Source: Aulostomus chinensis (Eukaryota; Chordata; Actinopteri; Syngnathiformes; Aulostomidae). Taken from it: 64,000 bases of DNA. Within the stretch, counting starts at the first letter, position 1, and each line of letters opens with the position of its first letter. Position numbers and translations under genes: made by a program. The notes under the pieces were generated by a model. The model made no database searches and was not told the origin of the DNA. It saw nothing but the letters and a program-made list of their open reading frames with translations. The DNA lies in assembly GCA_037954235.1 (NCBI GenBank), contig JBBMOA010000007.1, positions 26,590,957-26,654,956 of the forward strand, given 5' to 3'. Shown here one piece after another: positions 1 to 9,888 of this stretch.

Positions 1-674
1 AGTTATTTCTTGCAAAATCCAAACAAGTGTTACAAAGGAAATTAGGAAGTGAGGAGCAAAATAAAATGCAAAAATTAAAAGCGCAGTTTCTGCCAAAATA
101 AATGATGTTACATGGTGGTACATTAACTGCAACCTTGGAAGCTGATCAACATGTGGAGAATAAATGACTGACACAACTCCTCATGCTGCAGTCCTACATT
201 TTCATTTGATATTTTTTTTGGACTCTGGAGTTTTTGTTGTACTTAAAAATGTTATATTAGTATCAGTAGTATTGTATTCGTAGCTGTGTCCCCGTCGGCA
301 GCCCTGATGTGAATTCTTCTGCAGAATGAGTCGGTGTATCTGTCGCTGCTGAGGTCGAGGGCTTCTCTTAATTAACTTCAATTATGTGATGTTGAGCTTG
401 TGAATAGTTTCCGTCCACTCTCTTTGTTCTCAAGCCTGTACAAAATAGACTTGCACCTTTTTTGTGCCAGTATCCTACTCAGCTTTGCCAAGTTATTTTC
501 TTGTTTCCATGGATACAGCCATTGCCAGAAACGGCTGGGCTACACCAGAGAGATACTGAGTGTTTTCTTGTTGTATTTGTTAATCAGCTCTGTAAGGAAG
601 AACCTCTCATTGCAGTTGCTGCTGTACCCTGCCATAAAGTATATGTTTTCACAGATACACCAGCTCACAGATGG
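1..674. other. Unique AT-rich DNA, no gene recognised
   Basis: I see no exon-like frame, RNA gene or clear repeat. Short open frames exist around 400-768 on the plus strand, but two overlapping frames are open together, neither resembles a known protein, and both run into the SINE-like insertion starting at 687. The sequence has scattered T runs and no strong promoter signature. Confidence 0.6.
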
Positions 675-686
675 GTGTGCAAATGT

Positions 687-782
687 CCATCCCTCCATCC
701 ATCCATCCCTCCATCCATCCCGATCGAACCAGCGACCCTTGGTTGCTAGACAGCCACTCTACCTCTGAGCCATGCTGCCCCT
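687..782 (-). mobile_element. Short tRNA-headed SINE-like insertion with GGAT tail
   Basis: Read on the minus strand, 782 to 721 looks like a tRNA-derived head. It has an A-box-like TGGCTCAGAGGTAGAG and a B-box-like GGTTCGATC. The tail at 720 to 687 is a (GGAT)n tract with GGAG variants. Flanks are GTGTGCAAATGT (675-686) and GTGTGTAAATGT (783-794), a 12-bp candidate target-site duplication with one transition. Known: RNA polymerase III SINEs start with such boxes and insert by LINE machinery with TSDs. Inferred: a retrotransposed element reduced to head plus tetranucleotide tail. A decayed tRNA pseudogene with a tail is the alternative. Confidence 0.66.
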
Positions 783-794
783 GTGTGTAAATGT

Positions 795-1089
795 GATGAG
801 TACATATTTAGTTAAAGGAATACATTCTTTTAATTACATGAAAACAAACCTATGGAGTAAATAAGGGAAACTGGAAACCACTCAAAGTGAAAACCTCTGC
901 CAAAGAGGCTATTGGATATTGAACACATTATCATCAAATCTATTTTTATGATTCCAAAAGTGGAAGACAGATCCAGTGTTAACATATGCATCCACTGGCT
1001 CACAAATTCAGAATATACAGTCTTTGAGAGGATTTCTGGAAGCTGCCATATTTCACATGGACTCAAAAAATTTTGCTGAACAGATACGT
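795..1089. other. Unique DNA, nothing recognised
   Basis: No gene, repeat or structured element could be supported. The small open frames on both strands overlap one another and look random. Confidence 0.5.
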
Positions 1090-1240
1090 TCAGAAAATGT
1101 CACTAAATCATCCTGCAACTTCATCCAGGTTTTAGAATTTGGTCCAGTTCAGCTGTTCCTTGGAACTATACATATCTTTCCAGTTTCATCAAAATCTGTC
1201 CATTAGTTTTAGGGATATCACACAAACAAACTAACAATTC
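1090..1240 (-). repeat. Decayed teleost interspersed repeat
   Basis: The stretch containing TTTCATCAAAATCTGTCC (from about 1183), then AGTTTTAGGGATATCACAC and an ACAAACAAACTAAC tail, matches wording I know from abundant fish repeats ('...tcatcaaaatccgtccagtagttttgagatatc...acaaacaaac'). The family is not named here because I cannot search a repeat library. Boundaries are approximate and no TSD was found. The orientation is assigned relative to the 19355-19770 copy. Confidence 0.45.
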
Positions 1241-2254
1241 ATCAGTTAACTAAAATGAACCACTGTGATTGCAATAGCAGATAAATAATAGCGACCCGTT
1301 TGAAGGACGTAAGTGGAGGACACTTTCTTAGAGGTCAGGAGTCAACCAGTCACATGGAGCATCCACCTGCTGCTCTTCACCTCGTGGTGTTAACATGCAC
1401 GATAGAGCCGTTTCACCTCAGCTGCTGGAGCAGCAGGCTTGTGAAGTGGTGCATTGTTGTTGAGGGTCACTGCACTGGCACATGTTGAACAATATTGGCT
1501 TAACATGGTTACAACATGCAGTCAAGCCCTCGAGCACTTCATTCAGAAAATAGAAAGTACAGCCCACTAATTCTCTCTCTCTCAACTGATGACTCTAATA
1601 AACACACCAATAAGCTGCAAGTGCTGCATTAAAATGGACAATGTCTCTTAATTTCTTTCAGTGTTGGCCTGCTGACACTCCTGGCAAGCTAGCAGGCTAA
1701 TATGATTATGTTGCAGCATCAGTGAAATTGGCTAGTAAAGTTAGCCAGAAATCATTAGCTAGATTAGTTTGTCCGTTCAGTAGCCTGAGAAGGTTTCGCT
1801 ATCAGTTTCCTCCTCTCTGATCTCTTGTGCTTCAGTGTAATGTTACTCAACCAGAAAACAGGCGGGTTGTGGATTTCTGGCTCCACCCATTAATTAAGGG
1901 TTACTCCAGCCAGTGAGATCACGTCCAAGAGAGCAGCAGTGCCTCTTAGGTACCCCGATCCACACGCACGTCAATAAATGAGCCCTGCCGGTGTCATCCT
2001 GCCTCATGTTTGATTCACACACCACTAACATAGTCTGAGTATCATGTGACATAGGCCGGCGGGAGCCAGCAGGAAGCCTAAAAGAACTGTGCAACTGTTA
2101 GATAACAACGTTAATGGATTAACTCCTCATATCGTTGATGAGCAAAAGACCAAAAAGCAAACCACTCAGAGGTCATTGTTTCGCTGACATAAGCCATCGG
2201 TACCACAGGCCAAGAATACGATCAATTTTTCTGGAAGTTTCCTCTTTCAGCCAC
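1241..2254. other. Unique DNA, no gene recognised
   Basis: Mixed-composition DNA with a short TCTC run near 1572. I see no exon with convincing splice signals. Short frames such as 1894-2094 (minus) have no recognisable domains. Confidence 0.55.
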
Positions 2255-2450
2255 CAGCGACATCCTGCCTGGGGCTTAGAGCAGTCTTCAGGATCAGCAG
2301 TTAGATCCAGATTGCCTCCAAAAGTCATGGGTTTCTTGCAGTTTTTTTTCTATCTTTCCACCAAATTTTATTAGAATTTGCTCATCGGTTTTTGAGATGT
2401 CCTGCTAACAAACACACGGGTGATTACATTATGTCCTTGACGGAAATAAT
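2255..2450 (-). repeat. Decayed MITE-like teleost repeat, minus orientation
   Basis: Near the right end the plus strand reads TTTTTGAGATGTCCTGCTAA, then ACAAACACACGGGTGATTAC, then ATTATGTCCTTGACGGAAAT. Reverse-complemented, this corresponds to the start of the family copy at 19355, which opens with CACCTCTGCCAAGG. The left limit is uncertain. This family has complementary ends (CCTCYGCCAAGG and CCTTGGCGGAGG in less decayed copies that I recall), so a non-autonomous DNA transposon is plausible, but this copy is too decayed to prove it. Confidence 0.5.
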
Positions 2451-4785
2451 TTGCCTTCTCCCAAATGTCGGTCTATTCAAGGTATTAAGATGCTATCGAA
2501 AAACATGTCCATCCTTCATAGTTACTTACAATTAATTATATGTGTGTCAATGGATAATTTTCTCTGAAAACTAATCTAATCCGAACACCACAGCAAACTC
2601 AATTCTCACAACACAACACAACAAATCCAGCTCCAACCCATGCAGGCCCATCAGAATAACAAATTCATGAGGAATGGACCTTGTTCCTCACCAAACACGC
2701 AGAGCTTGACTTTGCCATTGAAGATAATTAAACTTGTTCAAAGAAATGAGTCGCTGAAAGCTACCAGGAAAGGGCTGATTGCTTAGACCCAATGTTATAT
2801 AAATTTAATTTGAAACTAATCTGTGGAAGGTAAATGCATTTGCTGTGAACTTGAGGCCAAATAAGAAAAAAAAAATGCTGTATTTTACCATCAATTATTC
2901 CTCTCCACCAACATGACCTATACAATAAGATTGGTGTAAAATGTAAAATTAATGGGAACTAGTGGAGTAAAGTGCTGTCTTTAAATTACAACCTGTGTCG
3001 GGGGGGGGGGGGGGGACATTTAAGGATTAAATTGGTATCTGTGGCATTGCAGCCTGGAAGCACTCCTGCAAAAATATAATAGACACTGCCAGTGGGGTGA
3101 GGGCAGCTATGAAGAAATTGCTTTTATCTTATATCTCAGAGTAACAGATAAGGAGATAACCACTCTGATGGCTGTACGGGGAGGGGCGGGGAGATGTCTT
3201 GCTTGATTGACAGGAGCTGGCCGGCTGCTGAAGAGTAAGTGTTGCTGTCGGTAACGAGAGACAGGGTTGCACTCGCGTGCAGCCAGTGAGTTAACAGGGA
3301 TTTTGAGCTGCTACAGCAGCATTTAAGGAGCCTGTTCTCAATCACTTTTCATACTTTAAAACTAATGACGGACAACAATTCCTGCAAGCCAAACAAGGAA
3401 GGGCCGAGTGCAAGACATCGAGACGTGTGCAAATGTATTTATTTACAAATTCATTGATTTGTATTTTAAAGCCCCCAAAAAATTCTACTCATTGCATTTT
3501 CCAGTAAGAATAAAAGAATTTTACCAAAGGGTCTCACTGTAGGGGTTTATGGGATTACGCTGAAAATGTTGCGTAGCTCTTGGGAAGTTGTCATAAAAAT
3601 GTTACATGAAAATATATAGTTTAAGGAAAAAGTTGTTGCATTTTTTTTTTTATTATTATTTGCTGGCTCGTTCAACAAGCTAAGGCGCTAATGTGACGGT
3701 AGCTCTCATTTTTAAGTGAGATAAAGAGACTGTAGCAAGAAAGCTACGGGTTGTAGCTCAGAATCCGTTGTGTTTGCAGCTGTCAGGTCAGGGCACTGTG
3801 ACCTCCGGCTCCAACACTGAAACACCATGTCATTTACTTTTTGAAAAGTCTGATGTTCTTTTTTGCAACACTGTCTCCATGTAGACGGAAGAACTTTGAA
3901 ACTTAAACTTCTCCCTTCAACTTTTAGATTTTTTTAAAAAAAATTCCTGAACAGAACAAGTAAATAATAGAACATTTCTCTTTGCTGAAGTATAAAGAAA
4001 TTAAATTTAACTTTAGCTGGATTTTATGTGAACCAAACTGAAGGAGGAAACTAATTAGCCTCTAAAATGAAGTCAATAGCAACAAAGTTAAAAAATACAA
4101 CACTTAAATGAATTTTAGACTGATTATATTCGAGTCTAATTACCTAATTAACCTTTAGTGACTTGTTTGTTTGACAAAACAAACAAGAAAGTAAAAACAA
4201 CAGAAAGTGCATGCTGGATGTTGGAAAATGTGCACAAAAAAAGGACCACAGGCATCGTTTTCTTTTCTCACTCAGAAGTAATTTTCCTTGGGGAGCTAGT
4301 GCTCTTACTGGCATATATCCTGATGGAGGCTGAATATATATTTCCTTTGGGTTAAAAGTCATAAAACAACCAGAATGTTAAGGTGTTATGCTGTTACATT
4401 TGCACTGAAGCTGGAACGCCATCTTAGCGCAGCTTCATACCAAACCCAGAACATTTTCGAGGTAGACCAACTCTGATTTTTGCTGAGTACGCAATATAGT
4501 GGAATTGTCTTTTTCTCCATTTAGATTTTACTGTCTTTATGTTTATGTCCTACTTTGGGCTACAGCCTACCATCATGTCATGAATGCGAGAAATCCAAGA
4601 TTTGTGTTTGACTTCTGTGGAAAAAACCACGTGAAGTGAAACTTGTTCTGCACAGGGTGGTGTTGTTGTTGTTGTTGTTTTGATTAGTTTCTGTTTTTAA
4701 CTGACCAGACCATGTGTCAGATCATGAGTTGGATTTCACGACAGAGTAAAACTGCTGCTTTATGCAAATTGAATAAAAAAACAGA

Positions 4786-4787
<2 letters not shown>
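2451..4787. other. Unique AT-rich DNA, no gene recognised
   Basis: Holds a 16-base G run (3000-3015), poly-T near 3640 and many A/T-rich stretches. A cluster of short frames on both strands around 4144-4362 is a mutual shadow with no homology that I can recognise. No gene can be supported. Confidence 0.55.
3000..3015 (+). repeat. Poly-G run
   Basis: Sixteen consecutive G residues, seen directly. Such runs can form intermolecular or bulged quadruplex structures and often vary in length. No functional role is implied by the surroundings. Confidence 0.9.

Positions 4788-4825
<38 letters not shown>
4788..4825. repeat. (TA)n microsatellite
   Basis: About 19 uninterrupted TA units, seen directly. 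It is flanked by unique AT-rich sequence with no transposon tail that I can recognise. Confidence 0.95.
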
Positions 4826-4827
<2 letters not shown>

Positions 4828-5059
4828 TTCATTGGTGAGTAGAGAGCAAAACTGATGGAATCACAAGCATTTTCTAAAGTAGCCTTGATTCCCCCCAGCG
4901 GCCGCATCTGAGCCACTATTTGCTGAGTACTTCGCTCAGAGTTACTGTACCTTGCACCTTACTGCAGTTAAACGTCTGTGCTGGTTTGGTGTCAGGGTCC
5001 TAAACAATGAGCCAACATCCCCCCACAGTATAAAATTAATAAAGCCAGATTCCAGTCCT

Positions 5060-5062
<3 letters not shown>

Positions 5063-5134
<72 letters not shown>

Positions 5135-5140
5135 GCACAC
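5063..5140 (+). repeat. Compound (TC)n(AC)n microsatellite
   Basis: A pure TC tract to 5112 switches directly to AC units to 5134, then GCACAC. All pyrimidine residues of the first half lie on the plus strand, so the first half can form H-DNA and the second Z-DNA. Frames called across it on both strands (Ser-Leu and Arg-Glu repeats) are artefacts of the repeat. Confidence 0.95.
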
Positions 5141-6332
5141 ATTTTCGACTTGCCAAAGTAGGAAAAGCACAGTTGGAACTCCGTCATTACTGGTGTAGTT
5201 GAGCCTGAGTGGCTCTGGTATTGTCTGGGGTCACTCGCTGATACTGGGAGAGTTCTTGGAATGAAGCCATTGTTAATCTTAGCCCTTTTTTATTGCCTGA
5301 CATGTCAGAAAGGGCCTATCAACACGGAGAGGCCGTACGAGTTTAACCTTGATCTCTCTCAGAACTCACGCTGGCTTTTAAAGGCCTCTGTTTGATCAAT
5401 CTTTGATCTCAACTCAAATGTAATGCTGTCATAAAGAAAATCTACAGATTGGGCGTCGGAAGTATCAGAGGATTCACTTTAGTTGGATGTTTACATGAGA
5501 AATCCCTACAGCGAGAAGGGGTGAGCCTGGCTGTATGTGTATTCTGGGTGGGGGGAAGTCAGTGGGTGGTCCCAGACCAGAAAATAGGAAATGGACGAGA
5601 TGGATGATAATTATTGGCTCTTTCAGCCAAACATAGAGATCCCTATCACATTTTCTGTTTGAAGAATTACCCACTTAAACATCCCTCCCTATTTCAGACG
5701 GACCAAATTGAATCAATACAACTTATGTAGAACAGAGCAAGACTTTATTAGCTATTAAAAACAAGACGTGCCCAAGAGACTTGGAAGAAACCCAGAATAT
5801 CAGACAATCAAGGACCCGATATTTTTGCCACTGCCTGTTTTATTCCCTCCAAATTGCAGCTTGAAACTTTGTTGTCGTAGTGTGAGATCATTTGCCTTGA
5901 AAAAGCTGCAATATAATAGATTGCAGTAATTGCATGCAACTCTTTGAACATTTGATTTTCTAATTAAGTTTTCACAATGTGTTAAAATGCTTTGTCTATG
6001 AACCCCCCAAAAAACTGAAATTGATTTTATAATTCCTCATTTTTTGGTGATGTACAACATTTGTATCACATCGGAATTAATTTCTAAAATGTTTATTTCA
6101 TGGCACTTTTCCACACGACATTTAGTGAACATAATTCCTTTGAGCAGGGGGAAAAATAATGTCCATGTAATTGTGGCTGAGACAACCAAATAGAACTTCC
6201 AGCTATAAATAAGGTGCGTACAGAGACACACGAAATAACCTTTTCACTTTGTTCTGTTCAAGTTGTGCATGTTTGACTAACATTTGATATCCCAATAAAA
6301 GCCTAAATTAATATTTTCCTTTTTTTAAAGGC
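5141..6332. other. Unique DNA, no gene recognised
   Basis: No exon, RNA gene or identifiable repeat. Frames at 5474-5674 and 6037-6231 (minus) are short, lack domains and lack splice context. Confidence 0.55.
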
Positions 6333-6368
6333 TTCTCTCTCTCTTTCTCTCTCTTTCTCTCTCTCTCT
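6333..6368 (+). repeat. Interrupted (CT)n tract
   Basis: CT units with regular TTTCT interruptions, a pyrimidine-only stretch seen directly. Confidence 0.9.
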
Positions 6369-7117
6369 GTAAGACATCCTGTGGCATTTCCTCTTAAATT
6401 GCAGGCAAATTCCGTCTGGTTGGCGCTTGTAAATTAAGAAGTGCTATCCTGTTCAACCTGAGAAACGGCAGTCGGTGTCAGTGTCATAGCCACTTTGACC
6501 TTTGACCTCCCGAAATATGTTCTTGATTCATTATGTTTTTAAATGGAGTAAATGACAATGACATAGTGGACATTGTCAAGGAATTTCAAAATAAAAAGTC
6601 TGCAGATTATGACGCCATGGACATGTCAATAGTAAAGAACACGATTGGAGAAACTGTCCAACTCTTACACTCTTACACATTTCATGTATAGAGCACATTG
6701 TAGAACACTTCCAGAGTGTGTGTGCACGGGGAATTCATAGAGGATAAATTCCATTGGTTATGGAATGTTTGTGACACTGAATTGAAAGAAAGCAAAAATA
6801 TGGGTACATTTAAGATCATATTGAAAACCACATTATTAGAAAGTTATGTTTGTGTGTTCCAGTGTGTTGCCTCTGGAAAAAAAAAAGCAGAAAAGACAAA
6901 AAAAAGGGGAGCAGAATATTTGTTATACATAATTTCATTTGTAATATTTAAAAGTCACCGCCACCAAAGGAATTTTTGTTTGACGATACCGAATTCATGT
7001 TTTTTAAAAAGAGCAGACAAAATAAGCTTAGGCTTCAGTCGATACCTTTTTTTTCGGTCAAAGAAAATGGAATGAGAGTGATTGTACAATTATTTTGTGA
7101 ATGAGCGGAAAAATAAA
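6369..7117. other. Mostly unique DNA with a DR1 motif
   Basis: Apart from the TGACCT direct repeat at 6496-6508, nothing specific is visible. The 119-codon frame at 6716-7075 is lysine-rich because of A runs and has no recognisable domain. I do not call it a gene. Confidence 0.5.
6496..6508 (-). promoter_or_regulatory. DR1 nuclear-receptor-type motif
   Basis: The plus strand shows TGACCT, one base, then TGACCT. The minus strand is therefore AGGTCA-A-AGGTCA, a perfect DR1. Known: HNF4, PPAR/RXR, RXR homodimers and COUP-TF bind this geometry. Fish interspersed repeats with TGACCTTTGACC wording, of the kind seen at 7118-7315, often carry such a word, so it may be repeat-derived. Function is not shown by sequence alone. 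Confidence 0.4.
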
Positions 7118-7315
7118 CTTAACTTCCTGGACATTTGTGGCAAATTTGAAGAAATTCACTCCCGGTGTTCCAGAGATATGATGTTCACAGTATGTAAGGT
7201 GGTGGTGACCTTCGACCACCAGAATCTTTGCAGTTCGTCCTCGAGTTCCTGTGGACAGCGAGTCAACTTTTTATAGATTCCCTTGATGCTTTTCGGAGAT
7301 ATTGGTAACAATAAC
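7118..7315 (+). repeat. Decayed fish repeat with two units of about 123 bp
   Basis: Two related units are visible. The first contains CAAATTTGAAGAAATTCACT (7141-7160) and CAGAGATATG. The second contains TTATAGATTCCCTTGATGCT (7271-7290) and CGGAGATATTGG, offset by about 123 bp. Between them lies GTGACCTTCGACCACCAGAA, which matches 'gtgacctttgaccaccaaaatc' in an abundant fish repeat that I recall. A copy in the opposite orientation lies at 29395-29560. The repeat class is not assigned. Confidence 0.6.
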
Positions 7316-7327
7316 AGGATGTATACA

Positions 7328-7329
<2 letters not shown>

Positions 7330-7384
<55 letters not shown>
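7330..7384 (+). repeat. (CA)n microsatellite
   Basis: Pure AC/CA run of about 27 units. It immediately follows the decayed repeat at 7118-7315, so it may have arisen in or beside the 3' part of that element. Confidence 0.95.
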
Positions 7385-7387
<3 letters not shown>

Positions 7388-7424
7388 TATTTACTACATA
7401 GATTTGAGCTCTTCTCACCCCATG

Positions 7425-7439
7425 TGACCTCTGTGACCT
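7425..7439 (-). promoter_or_regulatory. DR3 nuclear-receptor-type motif
   Basis: The plus strand reads TGACCT-CTG-TGACCT, giving AGGTCA with a 3-base spacer on the minus strand, a perfect DR3. Known: DR3 is the preferred geometry for the vitamin D receptor/RXR. A third partial half-site (CTGACC) follows directly. It sits just past the (CA)n tract and may be a remnant of the TGACC-rich fish repeat. Activity is unproven. Confidence 0.4.
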
Positions 7440-8351
7440 GCTGACCGTTGGGACAACAAAGAGGGCTGAGTCAGATTCTATGTAGGGAAGCTCGGATCAG
7501 AAGTGAAGTTCTTTTTCCTGATGCGGTCGTGAATATTTTCTTTTTATCGCTTGCCTCTGTTTTATGCGGCGGGCACAGACCTGTTGTGTGCTCGCCATGA
7601 AGAAAGGGGGAAAATAAAATCATGCCTCTTTCACTACAGCTTCATCTACCAGCAGCCAAGATAATCAGCTGATTAACATTCAACATGTGCTCTTCAACAC
7701 ACTAACTTGTTGGGAGTCATTACAACATGATGACTCCTCCGAGCAGCGTCATCATCTTAGACTTCTTAACATGTGGGAGCGTGCAATTTTCTGCCCATTT
7801 AGTTCCTTTTACTCCCTCTAGTCTGGCAAAACCCCACTCTCCGTTCTGTAAATATCACTGAACACAAATGAAGGTTTAAGACTGCGCATTTCTAGACAGC
7901 TGCAATCTGCATCTGCAGAGGGCTCGATAGCTGCTAGCCTGTAGCTAAACTCTAATGTCTGACATGAGACCAGCCAGCTGTGCCGACCCTCCTTTGCATC
8001 ACCTCACACGCTGAAAGGCCCTATAGGAGAGCTTCTATCCCTTGCAGATGGTGAAAGTGACTTCTATAGAAGTAGCATTTATGTACACTTTCCCTGAAAG
8101 TGTCACCTCACAGCCTCATTAAGATGTTCTGGCCTGCATTCATCTGTTCAAAAGCCCCTGGTGGCAAAGATTCGTTCACTCTGCAACATCTGGTATTTTC
8201 CTCCACCAACGCTCCTCCTTAAACGGCAAACATCAGAAATTATAGGTGGTGGACTTGTTCGGATTTCAGTGGTTCAGACATTTGCTCTGATGCCGATGCG
8301 TACGCTGATAATGACGGGTTGGATATGTGCAAATAAGTACAAATGTTTCCG
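7440..8351. other. Unique DNA, no gene recognised
   Basis: Balanced composition with no open frame of interest until the LINE remnant begins near 8352. I see no repeat that I recognise. Confidence 0.5.
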
Positions 8352-8353
8352 AG

Positions 8354-8683
8354 TTACTGTCTAAATGTTTTCGCTCTGCATGCGAAAGACGCCTGGTGCT
8401 TCCAGCCCAGCGCTGCTCCAAATCTCTAGCCAGACTCTTCTCTTCTGTCGTTCCCAAATGGTGGAACGAACTACCGAACTCTGTGCCTTCTGCTGAGTCC
8501 CCTTCTACTTTTAAGAGACAATTGAAGACTCAATTGTTCAGAGAGCACCGAGGCACTGAACCTGACTCTTCTCCTCTTTGGGGTAGAATAAGTCAGAGGG
8601 TCCAAGACCCAGCACTTAGTGATTATGTAGCACTAACTGTGTTGTGTGATGTGGTATGTCTGTTATATAAAAATAAAAAATAA
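8354..8683 (+). pseudogene. LINE ORF2 C-terminal fragment
   Basis: One frame stays open to a stop at 8683. From about 8380 it encodes a conserved LINE terminus, with a WWNELPNSV core followed by SPSTFKRQLKTQLFREH. Known: teleost L2/CR1/Rex-type ORF2 proteins end in a W-N-x-L-P ... S-F-K-x-x-L-K-T-x-L-F pattern just after the reverse transcriptase and thumb region. No catalytic residues remain, so this is a truncation product. The open frame has survived by chance or because the insertion is fairly young. There is no host gene here. Confidence 0.7.
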
Positions 8684-8714
8684 AAAAAAAGGTGGGGGGG
8701 CAACACTTCTTCTG

Positions 8715-8728
8715 CCACTAGATGGCAG
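8715..8728 (+). promoter_or_regulatory. CTCF-like motif inside LINE 3' region
   Basis: CCACTAGATGGCAG fits the vertebrate CTCF core CCASYAGRKGGCRS at every position. It lies in the LINE 3' untranslated part, so it was probably carried in by the element. Whether CTCF binds here cannot be seen from sequence. Confidence 0.45.
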
Positions 8729-8817
8729 TACCTGTGACCAAATCACAACTGAAGCACTTTTGCACTTCCTATGGACTTTTCCTTAATTAGGTCTAAATTC
8801 TTGCTTGTGTTGTACGT

Positions 8818-8834
8818 CGCTTTGGACAGAAGCG
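8818..8834 (+). other. LINE 3' hairpin with GGACA loop
   Basis: CGCTT pairs with AAGCG, extended by one T-G wobble, leaving the loop GGACA. Known: the 3' end of eel UnaL2 needs a hairpin with a conserved GGAUA loop for template recognition. This copy differs from that loop by one base. It supports assignment of 8352-8868 to that type of LINE. Confidence 0.6.
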
Positions 8835-8868
8835 TCTGCTAAATGAAACTGTAGAATTGTAGAATTGG

Positions 8869-9817
8869 AAATGTTTCTGTTTTTCCTTGCAGCACTGAAA
8901 CATTTTGTCAGATTTGAGTCAGACCAAAAAAACAAAAAACAAAACGGATTTCAAGGTTTTCTCGTTCAGAATTGAAAAATGATAACTGCTACTTAACTCA
9001 CCATCAATTGTATTTGATAGGAAAGAAAAGGTAGGGGTAGATATCCAACGGGACCAACAGGACAGGTCAAATGCTGGTGAGACATGACTAAACGAATGAC
9101 TTCGAAGCAGCATGTAATCGTGTCAGGAAAGAGCCTCATCCTAAACTCAGATTTGCTTTAGCCTCCTCTGTGAAGTTGGTCTTTGATCTATGGGATTAAC
9201 AAGTCAACATCCACATCACAACACCACATTAGCACCACAAAGCCAGCATGTGGCTCCTCTTGTCAGAACAATTAATTTGTCCAACATCCAGAGTCTAGGA
9301 TGAATGGAAGGGGGTTTGTGATATTTCACCGCATGCTGTTCATGTTTGGTCGGTCCAACACTACAAAGTTAAGTGCGGGGTTCATTCAAGCCTGGCATTT
9401 AGCCGGTTTGTCAACAAGATTTTGTACATCACATGTAGTTGCCAGAGGATCTGAGAAGATGAGCGTGTTGTTATGAATTAAAAAAAACAAAAAAACCCTT
9501 TCATTCTGGCTGCTGTGCGTGTGTGTTGTAATTGGATGGTTTAATTAGGTGTACGCGTTATTTTGACAGTTTAAATGATTATTATTGAAGAGTTGGATAC
9601 ACTGGAGAAGTTCAGGAATGATTCGTGATCTGTTTGTTGGTCATTTTAACTGTGCTTTTCAAGCGACTTCATCTTTGCAAATTCTGATCAAATTTTTTTT
9701 TTTTTTTTAATTTTTGTTGGTTGATGTCGGGACTGTTTCTTCTCTGATCGTCCGGCGTGCGCGTCTCCAAATCTCCAATATTTTTTCTTATGTCAGTCAC
9801 ATCTGTTCATTCAAGCT
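8869..9817. other. Unique DNA, no gene recognised
   Basis: AT-rich with A and T runs (8924-8945, 9480-9495, 9691-9708). The short minus frame at 8919-9113 has no recognisable domain. Confidence 0.5.
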
Positions 9818-9888
9818 CTAGTAAAGCACTTTGACTTTTCTTTTTTTTTTTTTGTTAAATGTAAGTAAAGCTCGATTGACCGACTGAT
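9818..9888 (+). mobile_element. Probable LINE 3'-end scrap
   Basis: GTAAAGCACTTTGACTTTTC, a poly-T interruption, then GTAAGTAAAGCTCGATTGAC and CGACTGAT resemble the common fish LINE ending 'gtaaagcactttg...ctatataaataaagcttgattgattgattg'. Only the terminal part is present, the tail repeat is decayed, and no TSD is visible. This is recognition from memory of a repeat ending, not an alignment. Confidence 0.4.

Larger units (their letters stand above)
8352..8868 (+). mobile_element. 5'-truncated L2/UnaL2-like LINE
   Basis: The element holds the last part of ORF2 (8354-8683), an A-rich interruption (8663-8692), a 3' untranslated region, a hairpin (8818-8834) followed by TCTGCTAAATG, and a short TGTAGAAT-type tail ending near 8868. 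AAATGTTTCCG (8341-8351) and AAATGTTTCTG (8869-8879) form a candidate 11-bp TSD with one mismatch, which sets the limits. Known: the hairpin plus 'gcgtctgctaaatg' ending is typical of fish L2-clade LINEs and the SINEs they mobilise. It is dead: the endonuclease and reverse transcriptase core are absent. Confidence 0.72.

Noticed and set aside
721..782. Possible tRNA gene on the minus strand
   Set aside because: A and B boxes are recognisable, but the cloverleaf arms do not close and a GGAT tail follows, so it is a SINE-like head.
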